25,972 nt of DNA from Patescibacteria group bacterium (GTDB lineage: Bacteria > Patescibacteriota > Microgenomatia > UBA8517), in contig JANWVB010000005.1 in NCBI GenBank assembly GCA_025057695.1, positions 1 through 25,972 on the forward strand. The letters are read 5' to 3'. The notes under the pieces were generated by a model. That model was not told the DNA's origin. It did not search any database and worked only from the letters and a program-made list of their open reading frames with translations. The position numbers were made by a program, and so were the translations under genes. Shown piece by piece: positions 13,383 through 21,957 of this stretch. How positions within the stretch are numbered: position 1 is the stretch's first letter; every line of letters begins with the position of its first letter.

Positions 13383-15509
13383 ATGGAAAAAGCATACGAC
13401 CATACAAAGTACGAGTCAAAAATTTATCAATTGTGGGAGCTATCTAACGCATTTTCGCCAATAGTTCCAAAATCTAAAAACGAACGTTTGCTTGCTAAAC
13501 CGTTTTGTATAATAATGCCACCTCCAAATGCAAATGATCCGCTTCATATAGGACACGCAAGATTTGTTGCTATAGAGGACATACTTATCCGTTATCACAG
13601 AATGAAAGGCGAAGTCACACTTTGGTTGCCAGGATCTGATCATGCAGGCATTGAAACTCAATTTGTCTTTGAAAAAAGACTAAAAGAACAGGGAAAATCA
13701 CGTTTCGACTTTGACAGAAACACTCTTTATAAAATGATCATGGAATATGTGCAAACAAACACAAAAACCATGCATAATCAATTACGACAACTTGGCGCAT
13801 CATGCGACTGGAGCAGGCACAAATTTACATTAGATCCGGATATCGTCCAAGTTGTGCTAAACACTTTCAAAAAACTTTACGACGAAGGATATATCTACAG
13901 AGGCAAACGAATTGTAAATTATTGTCCATATTGCGGAACAAATTTTTCCGAGCTGGAAGTTGATTACAAAGAAACAGAAGACGAAATTTATCATCTGAAT
14001 TACGGAGTAATTAACATCGCGACAACTCGTCCTGAGACAATATTTGCCGATGTTGCTGTTGCCGTCAACCCAAATGACAAAAAACACACTTCTTTAATTG
14101 GAAAAACAGCAGTTATCCCAATCATAAAAAGAGAGGTGCCAATTATCGCAGATGTATTAGTGGATCCTAATTTTGGAACAGGAGCGCTTAAAATTACACC
14201 AGCTCACAGCGCAACCGATTTTGACATTGGTATCAAGCACAAACTGCCAATAATTTCTGTTTTGGATGATCAAGGCAAGATGACCAATTGCCCGGTTGAA
14301 TATTTAGGCTTAAAAGCAAATCAAGCTCGCAAGAAAGTGGTAGAAGACCTTGAAACTCAAGGATATTTAATCAAAAAAGAATTGATAACTCACACTGTTG
14401 GACATTGCTACAGGTGCAAAGGAACTATTGAACCTAAAGTTTCAGAGCAATGGTTTGTTAAAATGAAAGAATTATCTCGAAAAGCAATCAAATTAATTAA
14501 AGACAAAGAAATAGTTTTCCCAAGCCGCAAGTATGAAAAGTTTGCTAAAAATTGGCTTAAAAGTTTGCGTGATTGGAATATAAGTCGTCAAATAGTTTGG
14601 GGCATTCAAATACCTGCCTTTAGATGCCAAAAATGCCTTGAATGGACTATTACAAACGGAGGGGCACCACAAAATTGTCATTTTTGCAAACACGACAAAT
14701 TAATCCAAGACCAAGACACATTTGATACATGGTTTTCTTCTGGACAATGGCCTTATGCGACACTAAAAACAACCAATCCAAACGACTTTGAGTTCTTCTA
14801 TCCAACCACAATTATGAATACTTCATATGACATTATCCCTTTTTGGATAATTAGAATGATAATGCTTGGCTTTTATGAAACTCAAAAACCACCATTTAAA
14901 GTTGTCCTTGTCCATGGCTTAGTAAGAGATAAACACGGAATAAAAATAAGCAAGAGCAAAGGCAACGTGATTGATCCTATTGAAATGGTTGAAAAATATG
15001 GATCGGATGCTTTAAGAATGGGGCTTATTTGGGGGGCAAATTTGGACAATGATATATCTTTGTCAGAAGAAAATATTAAAGGGCAAAGAAACTTCTGTAA
15101 TAAATTATGGAACATAAGTCGTTTTGTTCTGGCAAACATACCAAATAAATCAAACTACAAGTTTCAAATTTTAAAACCAAAAACAAAAAACAGCGATGAT
15201 AAAGAAATATTACAAAAACTTACAAATACTGTAAAAAAAGTTACAAAACTGTTGGATAAGTATCGTTTAAATGAAGCCGCAGAAAGAATTTATAGCTTTA
15301 TCTGGAAAGATTTTGCAAATGACTATTTAGAAAAGTCAAAATTAAGAAAAGTTGAAGCGCAACCTGTGCTAGAATATGTTCTTAGCATATCGCTTAAACT
15401 AGCTCACCCATTTATGCCGTTTGTGACTGAAACTATTTGGCAAGAAATAAACAAAAATAGTTCGGGTAAAAATAACCTTTTAATTAATTCTTCTTGGCCA
15501 AAAAATTAA
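13383..15509 (+). CDS. valS: Valine--tRNA ligase (ValRS), short form
   Basis: This class I synthetase charges tRNA-Val. The N-terminus (YDHTKYESKIYQLW) leads to the HIGH motif in PPPNANDPLHIGHA (about 55-58). ValRS-specific LPGSDHAGIETQ follows. The editing domain has ATTRPETIFADVAVAV and AHSATDFDIG. KISKSKGNVIDP (about 522 onward) is the second catalytic signature, and RNFCNKLWNISRFV opens the anticodon-binding domain. Zinc-type cysteine pairs occur (CPYC, CYRC, CQKC, CHFC). At 708 residues it is much shorter than the usual 850-950, lacking the C-terminal coiled-coil arm that binds tRNA. ATG 13383 is used; a TTG two codons earlier is possible. No Shine-Dalgarno is seen. The T-box-like leader suggests control by uncharged tRNA-Val. 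Confidence 0.95.
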   Translation: MEKAYDHTKYESKIYQLWELSNAFSPIVPKSKNERLLAKPFCIIMPPPNANDPLHIGHARFVAIEDILIRYHRMKGEVTLWLPGSDHAGIETQFVFEKRLKEQGKSRFDFDRNTLYKMIMEYVQTNTKTMHNQLRQLGASCDWSRHKFTLDPDIVQVVLNTFKKLYDEGYIYRGKRIVNYCPYCGTNFSELEVDYKETEDEIYHLNYGVINIATTRPETIFADVAVAVNPNDKKHTSLIGKTAVIPIIKREVPIIADVLVDPNFGTGALKITPAHSATDFDIGIKHKLPIISVLDDQGKMTNCPVEYLGLKANQARKKVVEDLETQGYLIKKELITHTVGHCYRCKGTIEPKVSEQWFVKMKELSRKAIKLIKDKEIVFPSRKYEKFAKNWLKSLRDWNISRQIVWGIQIPAFRCQKCLEWTITNGGAPQNCHFCKHDKLIQDQDTFDTWFSSGQWPYATLKTTNPNDFEFFYPTTIMNTSYDIIPFWIIRMIMLGFYETQKPPFKVVLVHGLVRDKHGIKISKSKGNVIDPIEMVEKYGSDALRMGLIWGANLDNDISLSEENIKGQRNFCNKLWNISRFVLANIPNKSNYKFQILKPKTKNSDDKEILQKLTNTVKKVTKLLDKYRLNEAAERIYSFIWKDFANDYLEKSKLRKVEAQPVLEYVLSISLKLAHPFMPFVTETIWQEINKNSSGKNNLLINSSWPKN

Positions 15510-16120
15510 TTAAAAAAAGAGAAAGATTCTTTTATCACTTCAATTTGATCAGGAGTCGAACTTATGGATATAGTCACATTGTTCCCCTGTGCGAAAAAGA
15601 CCGCCATCGCTTCCGTGCTCTCAGTTGCTAGATAATTAATTGCTTTTGCCTTATTTGCACCTAAAACATCAAGATTTTCTTCTGAATTTGGATCCTGTTT
15701 GCTTTGATTTTTAATCAAACTAGTAACTTTCTCGACTTCGTCATCAAGAGTTAATCTCGTAACTCCAACGTACACACTATCCCCAAAAGAAAATTGGTTT
15801 TTATTAAATTTAATAAAACTTTCATAGTGGGCTTGGTTCTTTATTTCCTCTTTTGAAAGAAACGGTGGTATTTTAAAAGTAAAACCATACTCGCTATTTC
15901 TGTATATGATCCAATTTGGCATTTTTTCTTCTTGTTCACTAGTAAGTTTATCTTTACTTATAAATTGATTGGTGCCAACTTTATTTAAACTTTCTTTTTT
16001 GTTTTGAGATAAGTTATTAACAAAAAGCAACAAACTTAACAAGGAAACAGTAGTAAGAATTAAAAGAGATATGTTTGTTAAGTTTGGCTTAAATCGATTT
16101 GTGTTAAACAATTTTCTCAT
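15506..16120 (-). CDS. Hypothetical membrane-anchored protein
   Basis: From the ATG at 16120 the protein is 204 residues. A basic start (MRKLFNTNRFK) and one hydrophobic helix at about 14-35 (ISLLILTTVSLLSLLLFV) suggest an N-terminal anchor with the rest outside. The segment WIIYRNSEYGFTFKIPPFL resembles the opening of PsbP-like domains common in envelope proteins of small Patescibacteria; the remainder is a beta-rich stretch ending VTISISSTPDQIEVIKESFSF. This resemblance is weak and no function is assigned. A TTG four codons upstream is an alternative start. Its stop codon overlaps that of the convergent valS by three bases. Confidence 0.75.
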   Translation of the reverse strand: MRKLFNTNRFKPNLTNISLLILTTVSLLSLLLFVNNLSQNKKESLNKVGTNQFISKDKLTSEQEEKMPNWIIYRNSEYGFTFKIPPFLSKEEIKNQAHYESFIKFNKNQFSFGDSVYVGVTRLTLDDEVEKVTSLIKNQSKQDPNSEENLDVLGANKAKAINYLATESTEAMAVFFAQGNNVTISISSTPDQIEVIKESFSFFN

Positions 16121-16191
16121 ATTAATCTGCAATTTATGTTAAGCAATTTTTGCCCTTGATGCAAAAATTTTAGTTTGGTATTACTTAGTTT

Positions 16192-16557
16192 ATGTCAAAG
16201 ATAAATCTTAAATTAAGAAGAAATTTTATTGTTTCTCTCTTCTTATTAGGAACTATTCTAAATTTAATGTATTTGCTTACCGATAACCCTCCTAAATGCT
16301 TTTTATGTATTAAAAATTCAAACCAAGAAAAAAATCTGCTAACAGAACAAAAACAATTAATTACAAATAAAATACTTTTTTGGGAAGAATTTTTAAGTGT
16401 AAATAAAACATACATACCTGGATTAATAAGATTGTCAAATCTTTACATAAAAAACAACGAATATGAAAAAGCAAAAGAGATACTTAACAAGGTCATTTCG
16501 ATATCACCAAACAGCGCTGAAGGAAAATCTTTGTTAGGAGCAATTACATCAAGATAA
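16192..16557 (+). CDS. Small membrane protein with one TPR-like repeat
   Basis: The protein has 121 residues. A basic start followed by a hydrophobic helix at about 12-30 (FIVSLFLLGTILNLMYLL) looks like an anchor. A CFLC pair follows at about 36-39. Residues about 68-115 fit one or one and a half tetratricopeptide repeats (YIPGLIRLSNLYIKNNEYEKAKEILNKVISISPNSAEGK), a helix-pair module for protein binding. It diverges from the neighbouring anchored protein with only about 70 bases between, so the two may be controlled together. I do not recognise a named family. No Shine-Dalgarno. Confidence 0.7.
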   Translation: MSKINLKLRRNFIVSLFLLGTILNLMYLLTDNPPKCFLCIKNSNQEKNLLTEQKQLITNKILFWEEFLSVNKTYIPGLIRLSNLYIKNNEYEKAKEILNKVISISPNSAEGKSLLGAITSR

Positions 16558-16585
16558 AACACAACCAAATTTGTTGCATACTTTT

Positions 16586-17239
16586 CTAAGAATCTTGGCT
16601 TTGTAATTCTTCTTTTGTATTTTCTGCTGATTTAGCTCCATCCTGAGATTCTGAAGATGAAGCTTCTTCTGAAACTTCTTCCATTTTTTGCTCCTCAACT
16701 TTAACAACAATTGTTTCAGGATCTAGTGTAATTTTCACTTTATCCGAATCTGTTTTGATATCTTTTACGTAAATCGACTGATCAACCTCGGATAAATTTG
16801 ACACATCGATAACAAATTTTTCAGGCAAATCTGAAGGAAGTGCTTCAACTTCAATCTCTGTTAAGTAAGAAACAACTGTCCCTAACCCTTGTTTTTCTGC
16901 GGGAGACTCACCTATTAGCTCAACAGGCACATTGGCTGTTAATTTTTCTTTTAGATTTACCTGACGAAAATCAATGTGTAAAATCTTTCCAGAAACCGGT
17001 TCAAAAGAAATATTGTTAATCAAAACAGGGAGAGTTGAATTTTCGATCACTAAATCAATTAACCCTGTTTCGCCAACCTCATCATAAACTTTCCTAAAAT
17101 CCTTTAAATTAACAGAAATTGCCAAAGATGAATCCCTATCCCCAAAAACATTTGCAGGAATAATGTTTTTCTCTCTTAAACTTTTAACTTTCCTTCCAAA
17201 AATCTCTCTTTTTAAAGCTTGCAGTTTTGGCTTATTCAT
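16586..17239 (-). CDS. rplY: Large ribosomal subunit protein bL25, CTC/TL5 form
   Basis: bL25 binds 5S rRNA in the central protuberance of the 50S subunit. The N-terminal 5S-binding domain (about 1-92) shows REIFGRKVKSLREKNIIPANVFG and ISFEPVSGKILHIDFRQV. The longer CTC-type second domain (about 93-185) shows VPVELIGESPAEKQGLGTVV and the common EVEALPSDLPEKFVIDVSNL. The tail is acidic and serine-rich, probably disordered. The length of 217 is normal for the two-domain form. The gene overlaps the DUF4012-like gene upstream by eight bases, implying translational coupling of two unrelated products. Confidence 0.96.
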   Translation of the reverse strand: MNKPKLQALKREIFGRKVKSLREKNIIPANVFGDRDSSLAISVNLKDFRKVYDEVGETGLIDLVIENSTLPVLINNISFEPVSGKILHIDFRQVNLKEKLTANVPVELIGESPAEKQGLGTVVSYLTEIEVEALPSDLPEKFVIDVSNLSEVDQSIYVKDIKTDSDKVKITLDPETIVVKVEEQKMEEVSEEASSSESQDGAKSAENTKEELQSQDS

Positions 17240-19604
17240 TTTTGTGAAATTCTAATTTAAGCAAAATATCTCTCAAAAGCACTGTATTATAAGTATACTC
17301 TCCATTGTCAGTCAATACAAAATCGCTTGTTGATATCAACGCCTTTGACGGCAAAGATAAATTAATTGTGTATTTTACTTGGTTTCCTGTTTGGTGCTTT
17401 AAAAGTAATTGATATTCGTTCGCATTTGCTTTATAGCCCGACTCCCACATAAACACAATTTGTTTAGTATCGTCTCTAATTTCATCTCGCGTAACAATAA
17501 TACTTTTGCCTTTATCGTCAACTTCAATAACCGGAAATATCTCACGAAAACTTGACTGTCCAATTAACAAAACCTTGCCAACTCCAACATTCGCTGGAAC
17601 TAAAATTCTTAAAAGTTCAGGTGCGTTTTTTTCAACAAAATAAATCAATTTATGCTTTATTACTCCCTCTTGAAAAGATATTTCAACCTTCACATTTTTA
17701 ATCATCTGATCTCTTTCTCTTCTTGCTGATTCAAAAACACCAAGCAAATCTTTATGGCAAAATTCACATTTATGATCATCAATTATAAAAAGCGCGTTTT
17801 TATTTTCTGATTGCAACCATAAATCCTTGTTCCAGTACATAATTTGTTTTTGTCTAAAAGCTTTAACCAATATTTCGCCCACTTCTTTTTCACCAATTAG
17901 TAAACCAATTTGCGAATGAATATTATTCTTTTCTAAATCAAATCCTATGGATTTCAAAAAATTAACATCTACATAAAATATATGTTTCAAATTATTTATT
18001 CTTTCTTTGCCTTTTTCGTTTATGAGCTTATATAAAACATCGAAAGATTGATCATAACTTAAATTCCACATAGCATGTTTTAAATTCCAAGACAAACTGT
18101 TGCTAAACTCGGACAACGAATAAGGAGGATCAATTTGGGCATCACTAAGAGTTTTCTCCGCCAACTCGGTTCCTTCCCAAACTTCAACAGAATTATTAAA
18201 ATAAGGCAAATTAATAATTGCAACTTTTTCAATTTCTCCACCAAAACCCAAAATTTTTTTATTATTTGCAAAAACAATTGCGATTTGTGAGTTTGTGTCC
18301 CCTCTTATAGATTTTAAAAGATCAACTGATATGTTTTTTAATATTGAAACCATCTCAATATTTTTAACTTTCGGACCAATAAAAAAATCTAAGGCAAATT
18401 TTTTGTCTTCGGACAAATCATTATAGTCAGCTGATAAAAACTTAAGATTGCGTTCAAATAAAACTAGTTCATTTACATACTCTTCAAACGCGAACGGATC
18501 GATAGCAAAATTTTCAAACGTTGAAGCTAAACTTTTTCGTATTTTTTTTTCTTGGTAATTTATAAAAACATACTTATCAAAAAAGTAATAATATTCGCTA
18601 AAATCTTTATACAAAAATCTTAAATTGGGAAATTCGGTGTACTTTTTAGTTATATAGTAACCTAAAACAGTTAAATTTTTATTTAAGATCTCAATATCCT
18701 CTGAGTCTGTTTTCGTATGAAAATAAGCAGTCAAATAAGTTATAGAAAAAATAAAATAAGGAATCATAAAAAACACAACAACTACAAATCCAAACCAGAA
18801 TAAAAACTTCTTAAAACTGTTTCTTAAATAAAAGAACTTTATTTTGTTTTTGTTGTTAAAAATAGGATTTAATTCTTGAGAATTTTTCTCATAATCATTG
18901 TCTGCCTGATTCTCTTTTTTAAATTTCTGAGATTGTTTGAACAATTCCTTTTTCTCGGCCCCGCTGAAAATGGAAGAATAATTTTTTAGAAGTAATCTTT
19001 TCAAATCATGATACGAACAAAATGTATCTGGAACATAATTTACAACATCATTCAAAAGCGAAGATGTTTTTACTAAATAGTCTTTTAAATTATAATCATC
19101 AATTAAAACATTGTTGCCAACCTCAAAAATTTTTTGTTGATAAGAAAGTGAAAACAAACATTTTTCAAAAAAGGAAATTAAAAAATCATAAGAAACAACT
19201 TTGTTTATATTTGAAAAATAATAATTATAAGTTTTACTCCTTAAAAGCACTCCGTTGTTCCCATTCACAACCACTCCCGCAATAACCAAACAAAATCTAT
19301 ATTCAAGACTAATATCAATCACTTGTTTAAAATAATTTATATTCTCAGGTGTTTGATACTCGGGCAAGATAACAATTGTTTTAATTTTGTGAGAATGTAA
19401 AGAGTCAAGTAAATCTTTTACATTTAGTTTCTTGTCTTCAAATCGTAAATCAAGCAAAAAATAACGAACATCTGTTAAATCAGAATTTAGATGATAGTTA
19501 GAAACAAAACAATCAAATAATTGAAAATGTGTTTTTAATAAAAAATATAAAGTCTCATCTACTGTATATACGTATAACTTGGGCAAATAAGGAAGGTTAT
19601 TCAT
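17232..19604 (-). CDS. Large single-pass membrane protein with DUF4012-like region
   Basis: From the ATG at 19604 (MNNLPYLPKL) the protein has 790 residues. Residues 1-165 look like an alpha/beta, Rossmann-like domain (KLYVYTVDETLYFLLKTHF, VRYFLLDLRFED, KIKTIVILPEY, CLVIAGVVVNGNNGVLL), perhaps a degenerate epimerase-type fold. A lysine-rich linker leads to a strong transmembrane helix at about 266-292. The large C-terminal part resembles DUF4012: QIAIVFANNKKILGFGGEIEKVAIINL fits the family's asparagine and GG positions, and ELLRILVPANVGVGKVLLIG plus YQLLLKHQTGNQVKYTINLSLP fit its end. CEFC near the middle is unusual. A TTG 13 codons upstream is an alternative start. DUF4012 function is unknown; an envelope role is likely. 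Confidence 0.72.
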   Translation of the reverse strand: MNNLPYLPKLYVYTVDETLYFLLKTHFQLFDCFVSNYHLNSDLTDVRYFLLDLRFEDKKLNVKDLLDSLHSHKIKTIVILPEYQTPENINYFKQVIDISLEYRFCLVIAGVVVNGNNGVLLRSKTYNYYFSNINKVVSYDFLISFFEKCLFSLSYQQKIFEVGNNVLIDDYNLKDYLVKTSSLLNDVVNYVPDTFCSYHDLKRLLLKNYSSIFSGAEKKELFKQSQKFKKENQADNDYEKNSQELNPIFNNKNKIKFFYLRNSFKKFLFWFGFVVVVFFMIPYFIFSITYLTAYFHTKTDSEDIEILNKNLTVLGYYITKKYTEFPNLRFLYKDFSEYYYFFDKYVFINYQEKKIRKSLASTFENFAIDPFAFEEYVNELVLFERNLKFLSADYNDLSEDKKFALDFFIGPKVKNIEMVSILKNISVDLLKSIRGDTNSQIAIVFANNKKILGFGGEIEKVAIINLPYFNNSVEVWEGTELAEKTLSDAQIDPPYSLSEFSNSLSWNLKHAMWNLSYDQSFDVLYKLINEKGKERINNLKHIFYVDVNFLKSIGFDLEKNNIHSQIGLLIGEKEVGEILVKAFRQKQIMYWNKDLWLQSENKNALFIIDDHKCEFCHKDLLGVFESARRERDQMIKNVKVEISFQEGVIKHKLIYFVEKNAPELLRILVPANVGVGKVLLIGQSSFREIFPVIEVDDKGKSIIVTRDEIRDDTKQIVFMWESGYKANANEYQLLLKHQTGNQVKYTINLSLPSKALISTSDFVLTDNGEYTYNTVLLRDILLKLEFHKNE

Positions 19605-19732
19605 ATTATAACTTATGCTAAAGAAGATTAAATAATTAAGCAAGAAATATATAATGAATCGGAACGGTACATTTAGGTTCTTTCCCCTATATTTTAGCGT
19701 TATAGGGCAGGTGGGTCCTGTTTATCTTGATT
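19605..19732. other. Intergenic segment with three small hairpins
   Basis: Between the RNase HI gene and the DUF4012-like gene lie GAAC 19662-19665 with GTTC 19677-19680, CCCTATA 19685-19691 with TATAGGG 19701-19707 (9-base loop), and CAGG 19708-19711 with CCTG 19717-19720 (5-base loop). The last two are adjacent and locally GC-rich. No T run follows on either strand, so this is not a standard terminator. It may be a leader structure of the DUF4012-like mRNA or a small RNA. Confidence 0.4.
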
Positions 19733-20158
19733 TTAAATTATCCCATCCAATCGAGCATTTACTAACTTATCGGATAAAAAATTTTTACTCCTTGGAATAT
19801 GTATTATTTGTACCTTGACACCCAAATTATTAATTAAATTAATAGCTTTTTCATAAAGAATTTTTAATTTTTGATTTTTGACTTTATATTTCCCATTCAA
19901 TTGATTTACAATCAATTCAGAATCCAAATGGATATTAATCTGTTGGTAATCAGACAAATCAAGAGTGTTAAGAAAATTTAACGCCATTATCAATCCTTGA
20001 TATTCAGCGTCGTTGTTTGTAGTAAACCCTAGGTATTTAGATTCTTGGTGAAAGATTACATTGTTAACAAACACAACAAAGGCGCATGCCGCCATCCCCG
20101 GGTTACCACGTGATCCACCATCGGAAAAAACCTGTATAATCTTAACTTCCCGATCCAT
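19733..20158 (-). CDS. Ribonuclease HI family protein
   Basis: RNase HI removes RNA from RNA-DNA hybrids such as primers and R-loops. The four catalytic acids are visible: D13 in FSDGGSRGNPG, E52 in NNDAEYQGLIMAL, D79 in HLDSELIVNQLNG and D130 in NFLSDKLVN. KYKVKNQKLKILY is also family-typical. At 141 residues it is a stand-alone domain of the RnhA-like/YpdQ group rather than the longer classical E. coli form. It lies downstream of jag on the same strand, about 93 bases away, so it may be part of the rpmH-jag operon or have its own promoter. ATG at 20158. Confidence 0.92.
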   Translation of the reverse strand: MDREVKIIQVFSDGGSRGNPGMAACAFVVFVNNVIFHQESKYLGFTTNNDAEYQGLIMALNFLNTLDLSDYQQINIHLDSELIVNQLNGKYKVKNQKLKILYEKAINLINNLGVKVQIIHIPRSKNFLSDKLVNARLDGII

Positions 20159-20250
20159 AAAATAAAACTAACACAAATATCAATAAGTCCCAAGTGGCAA
20201 CAGCTTGTATACAACTAAACCTTAAAAGAATATAAATTAAAAAAGAGGGT

Positions 20251-20721
20251 TTATTTTCTCCTAATAACAAGGTAACGGGTAGTTCCTTCTCCTTCAGAAA
20301 AAGTTTCCACATCGTTTCTTTGAGAAAGTGAAATATGAACAATTCTTCTTTGCGCTGAATTAAGATTATACAAGTGTTGAGGTTGTCCAGTTTCAATCGC
20401 ACGAAGCGCCGCTTGATTAGCAATATCTTGTAAACGTCGTTCTTCTTTTTCCTTCCATCCCGCTATATTGACAATAATTTTTGCCCATTGAGAATTTTGA
20501 TTTTTATAAATCAGGTTTATAACTGTTTGCAAAGATTGTAAATTTTGTCCTTTTTTGCCAATTAAAAGACCTGCCGCATCAAAAGCGTCTATATCTACAT
20601 AAAACACATCATTCTCAACTTTAACTTCAACACCTGATTTTACTCCTAATTTTAACAACAAACTCTGAGTAATATTTTTAATTTTATCTTCAGGCAAATT
20701 GTTTTGTTTTATATTTGACAT
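20251..20721 (-). CDS. jag: Jag/KhpB-type RNA-binding protein (KH and R3H domains)
   Basis: Jag/KhpB is a small RNA-binding protein next to yidC in many bacteria, tied to post-transcriptional control of cell growth. The KH domain is at about 40-110, with the GxxG loop in LLIGKKGQNLQSLQ. The R3H domain is at about 110-156, with RRIVHISLSQR and the usual EGEGTTRYLVI ending. The N-terminal Jag-N domain present in many homologues is missing; the protein starts close to the KH domain and is 156 residues long. I use the ATG at 20721; a TTG directly before it is in frame. It follows yidC by 64 bases. A good promoter ends only about nine bases before the ATG. Confidence 0.93.
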   Translation of the reverse strand: MSNIKQNNLPEDKIKNITQSLLLKLGVKSGVEVKVENDVFYVDIDAFDAAGLLIGKKGQNLQSLQTVINLIYKNQNSQWAKIIVNIAGWKEKEERRLQDIANQAALRAIETGQPQHLYNLNSAQRRIVHISLSQRNDVETFSEGEGTTRYLVIRRK

Positions 20722-20729
20722 CAAAGTGT

Positions 20730-20758
20730 ATTTTATATCCTATTAATCAAGTTTGCAA
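20730..20758 (-). promoter_or_regulatory. Promoter of jag, near-leaderless
   Basis: On the minus strand TTGCAA (20758-20753) and TAAAAT (20735-20730) are 17 bases apart. Transcription would begin near 20723, two or so bases before the ATG at 20721, so the mRNA would be leaderless or nearly so. Confidence 0.6.
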
Positions 20759-20785
20759 AAGAAAAACCTCTTTATCGAACTAAAA

Positions 20786-21619
20786 TTAAAGCTTGTCTTG
20801 ATCTTTAAAGTTTAAAAGCAATTTAATTCTATTCACAAAAGGCAAAAGCCCACCCCAACCGCTTGTTAGGTATTGATTAATCATTTGATAAATTGAAAAT
20901 GTAACCCAATAAAGAGCAAGCCCTGAAGGAAGTGTAAGTCCTGCCAGTATTGTCATTACAGGAAGCATGTAAACAAATGATTTTTGCATAGCAACTTGTA
21001 TATCATCAGTTTCATCTTTTGTTTTTTTAGCCACCAAATCAGCATTTTCAGTAAAAGGCATCATCATCTTAGATGAAGCGAATTGAACAATGGCCGCCAC
21101 TATAAGAAGCGCTCCCGGAAGCGCAAAAGGCAGACCATCAACAGGGTGAGAATCAGGCTTGGATAAATCCATATACAAAAATTTTGTTGATATTACGTCT
21201 GATTCAGAAAAAACAAGCGGCGGATACATAAGCTCATTAAGTTTAGCTTTAATATCATTTCCGGACGAAAAAGTGTGAGTAAAAAAATTAAAAAATGCAA
21301 TTAAAATAACTATTTGTAAAAGGTATGGTAAGCAACCAGCGGAAGGGTTAATTCCTTTTTGTTTGTAAAGCTCAGCTTGAGCTTGAATAAATTTCATATT
21401 GTCGTTTTTATGCTTTTTTTTCAGCTTGGCTATATCAGGAGCTAAATCTCGCATTTTCTTCATTGAATCCATATATGGTTTAGTTAAGGGTCTGGTAATT
21501 AAAAGCAAAATCGCAGTAAATATAATAATTGCCAAACCAAAATTATTCCCAACAAGTTTATAAATAGCGACAAGTCCGTTTGCGATTGGCTGGGTAAATA
21601 TTAAAGTAAAAATATCCAT
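20786..21619 (-). CDS. yidC: Membrane protein insertase YidC/Oxa1
   Basis: YidC inserts and folds inner-membrane proteins, alone or with SecYEG. The layout is the short YidC2/Oxa1 type, 277 residues without the large periplasmic domain of E. coli YidC. It has an N-terminal membrane segment, then FGLAIIIFTAILLLITRPL with the groove arginine (R43), a charged cytoplasmic hairpin (SMKKMRDLAPDIAKLKKKHK), and further membrane segments at about 115-130, 175-190, 215-232 and 235-255. GINPSAGCLPYLLQIVI and GLALYWVTFSIYQM are family signatures. There is no lipoprotein signal. It sits in the conserved order rpmH-rnpA-yidD-yidC-jag. Confidence 0.97.
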   Translation of the reverse strand: MDIFTLIFTQPIANGLVAIYKLVGNNFGLAIIIFTAILLLITRPLTKPYMDSMKKMRDLAPDIAKLKKKHKNDNMKFIQAQAELYKQKGINPSAGCLPYLLQIVILIAFFNFFTHTFSSGNDIKAKLNELMYPPLVFSESDVISTKFLYMDLSKPDSHPVDGLPFALPGALLIVAAIVQFASSKMMMPFTENADLVAKKTKDETDDIQVAMQKSFVYMLPVMTILAGLTLPSGLALYWVTFSIYQMINQYLTSGWGGLLPFVNRIKLLLNFKDQDKL

Positions 21620-21714
21620 TTTTCTAAATTAAAAAATAAAATTCTCTCAAGTAAAACATAAATCAGTTAAGTAAAATTAATTTAACACTCAAAATAAACC
21701 AGATTGTAACTTGA

Positions 21715-21939
21715 TCAGCAAACGGGGTCAAATCCTGATTCTTTGCTAAAACCGTTACATTTTAGAACCCTTTTCATAGACAGGAAAGATCCATAAAGAA
21801 AACCATATTTTTTAATCGCTTTGTACGCGTATTCACTACAAGTTGGATTGAATCTACAAGCATTGCCAAAAATCAGCTGAAAAAAAGGGGAGAGAATTGC
21901 TTTGTAAAAACGCAATAAAAAAAGCGACAAATATTTCAT
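21715..21939 (-). CDS. yidD: Membrane protein insertion efficiency factor YidD
   Basis: YidD is a small membrane-associated protein that helps YidC-dependent insertion. Its 74 residues include the family core FGNACRFNPTCSEYAYKAIKKYG, with the conserved cysteines, and the closing GFDPVC (usually GYDPV). The N-terminus LSLFLLRFYKAILSPFFQ is the usual amphipathic helix. The gene lies between rnpA (18 bases upstream) and yidC (95 bases downstream), its normal place. Confidence 0.96.
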   Translation of the reverse strand: MKYLSLFLLRFYKAILSPFFQLIFGNACRFNPTCSEYAYKAIKKYGFLYGSFLSMKRVLKCNGFSKESGFDPVC

Positions 21940-21957
21940 GTCAGAAAATTAAACAAA

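Noticed and set aside
19661..19720. 6S RNA or another named small RNA
   Set aside because: The segment is too short and I could not match it to any family by eye, so only the hairpins are reported.
20142..20423. 93-residue frame on the minus strand between jag and the RNase HI gene
   Set aside because: It overlaps the end of jag in another frame; jag's KH and R3H motifs fix the true frame.
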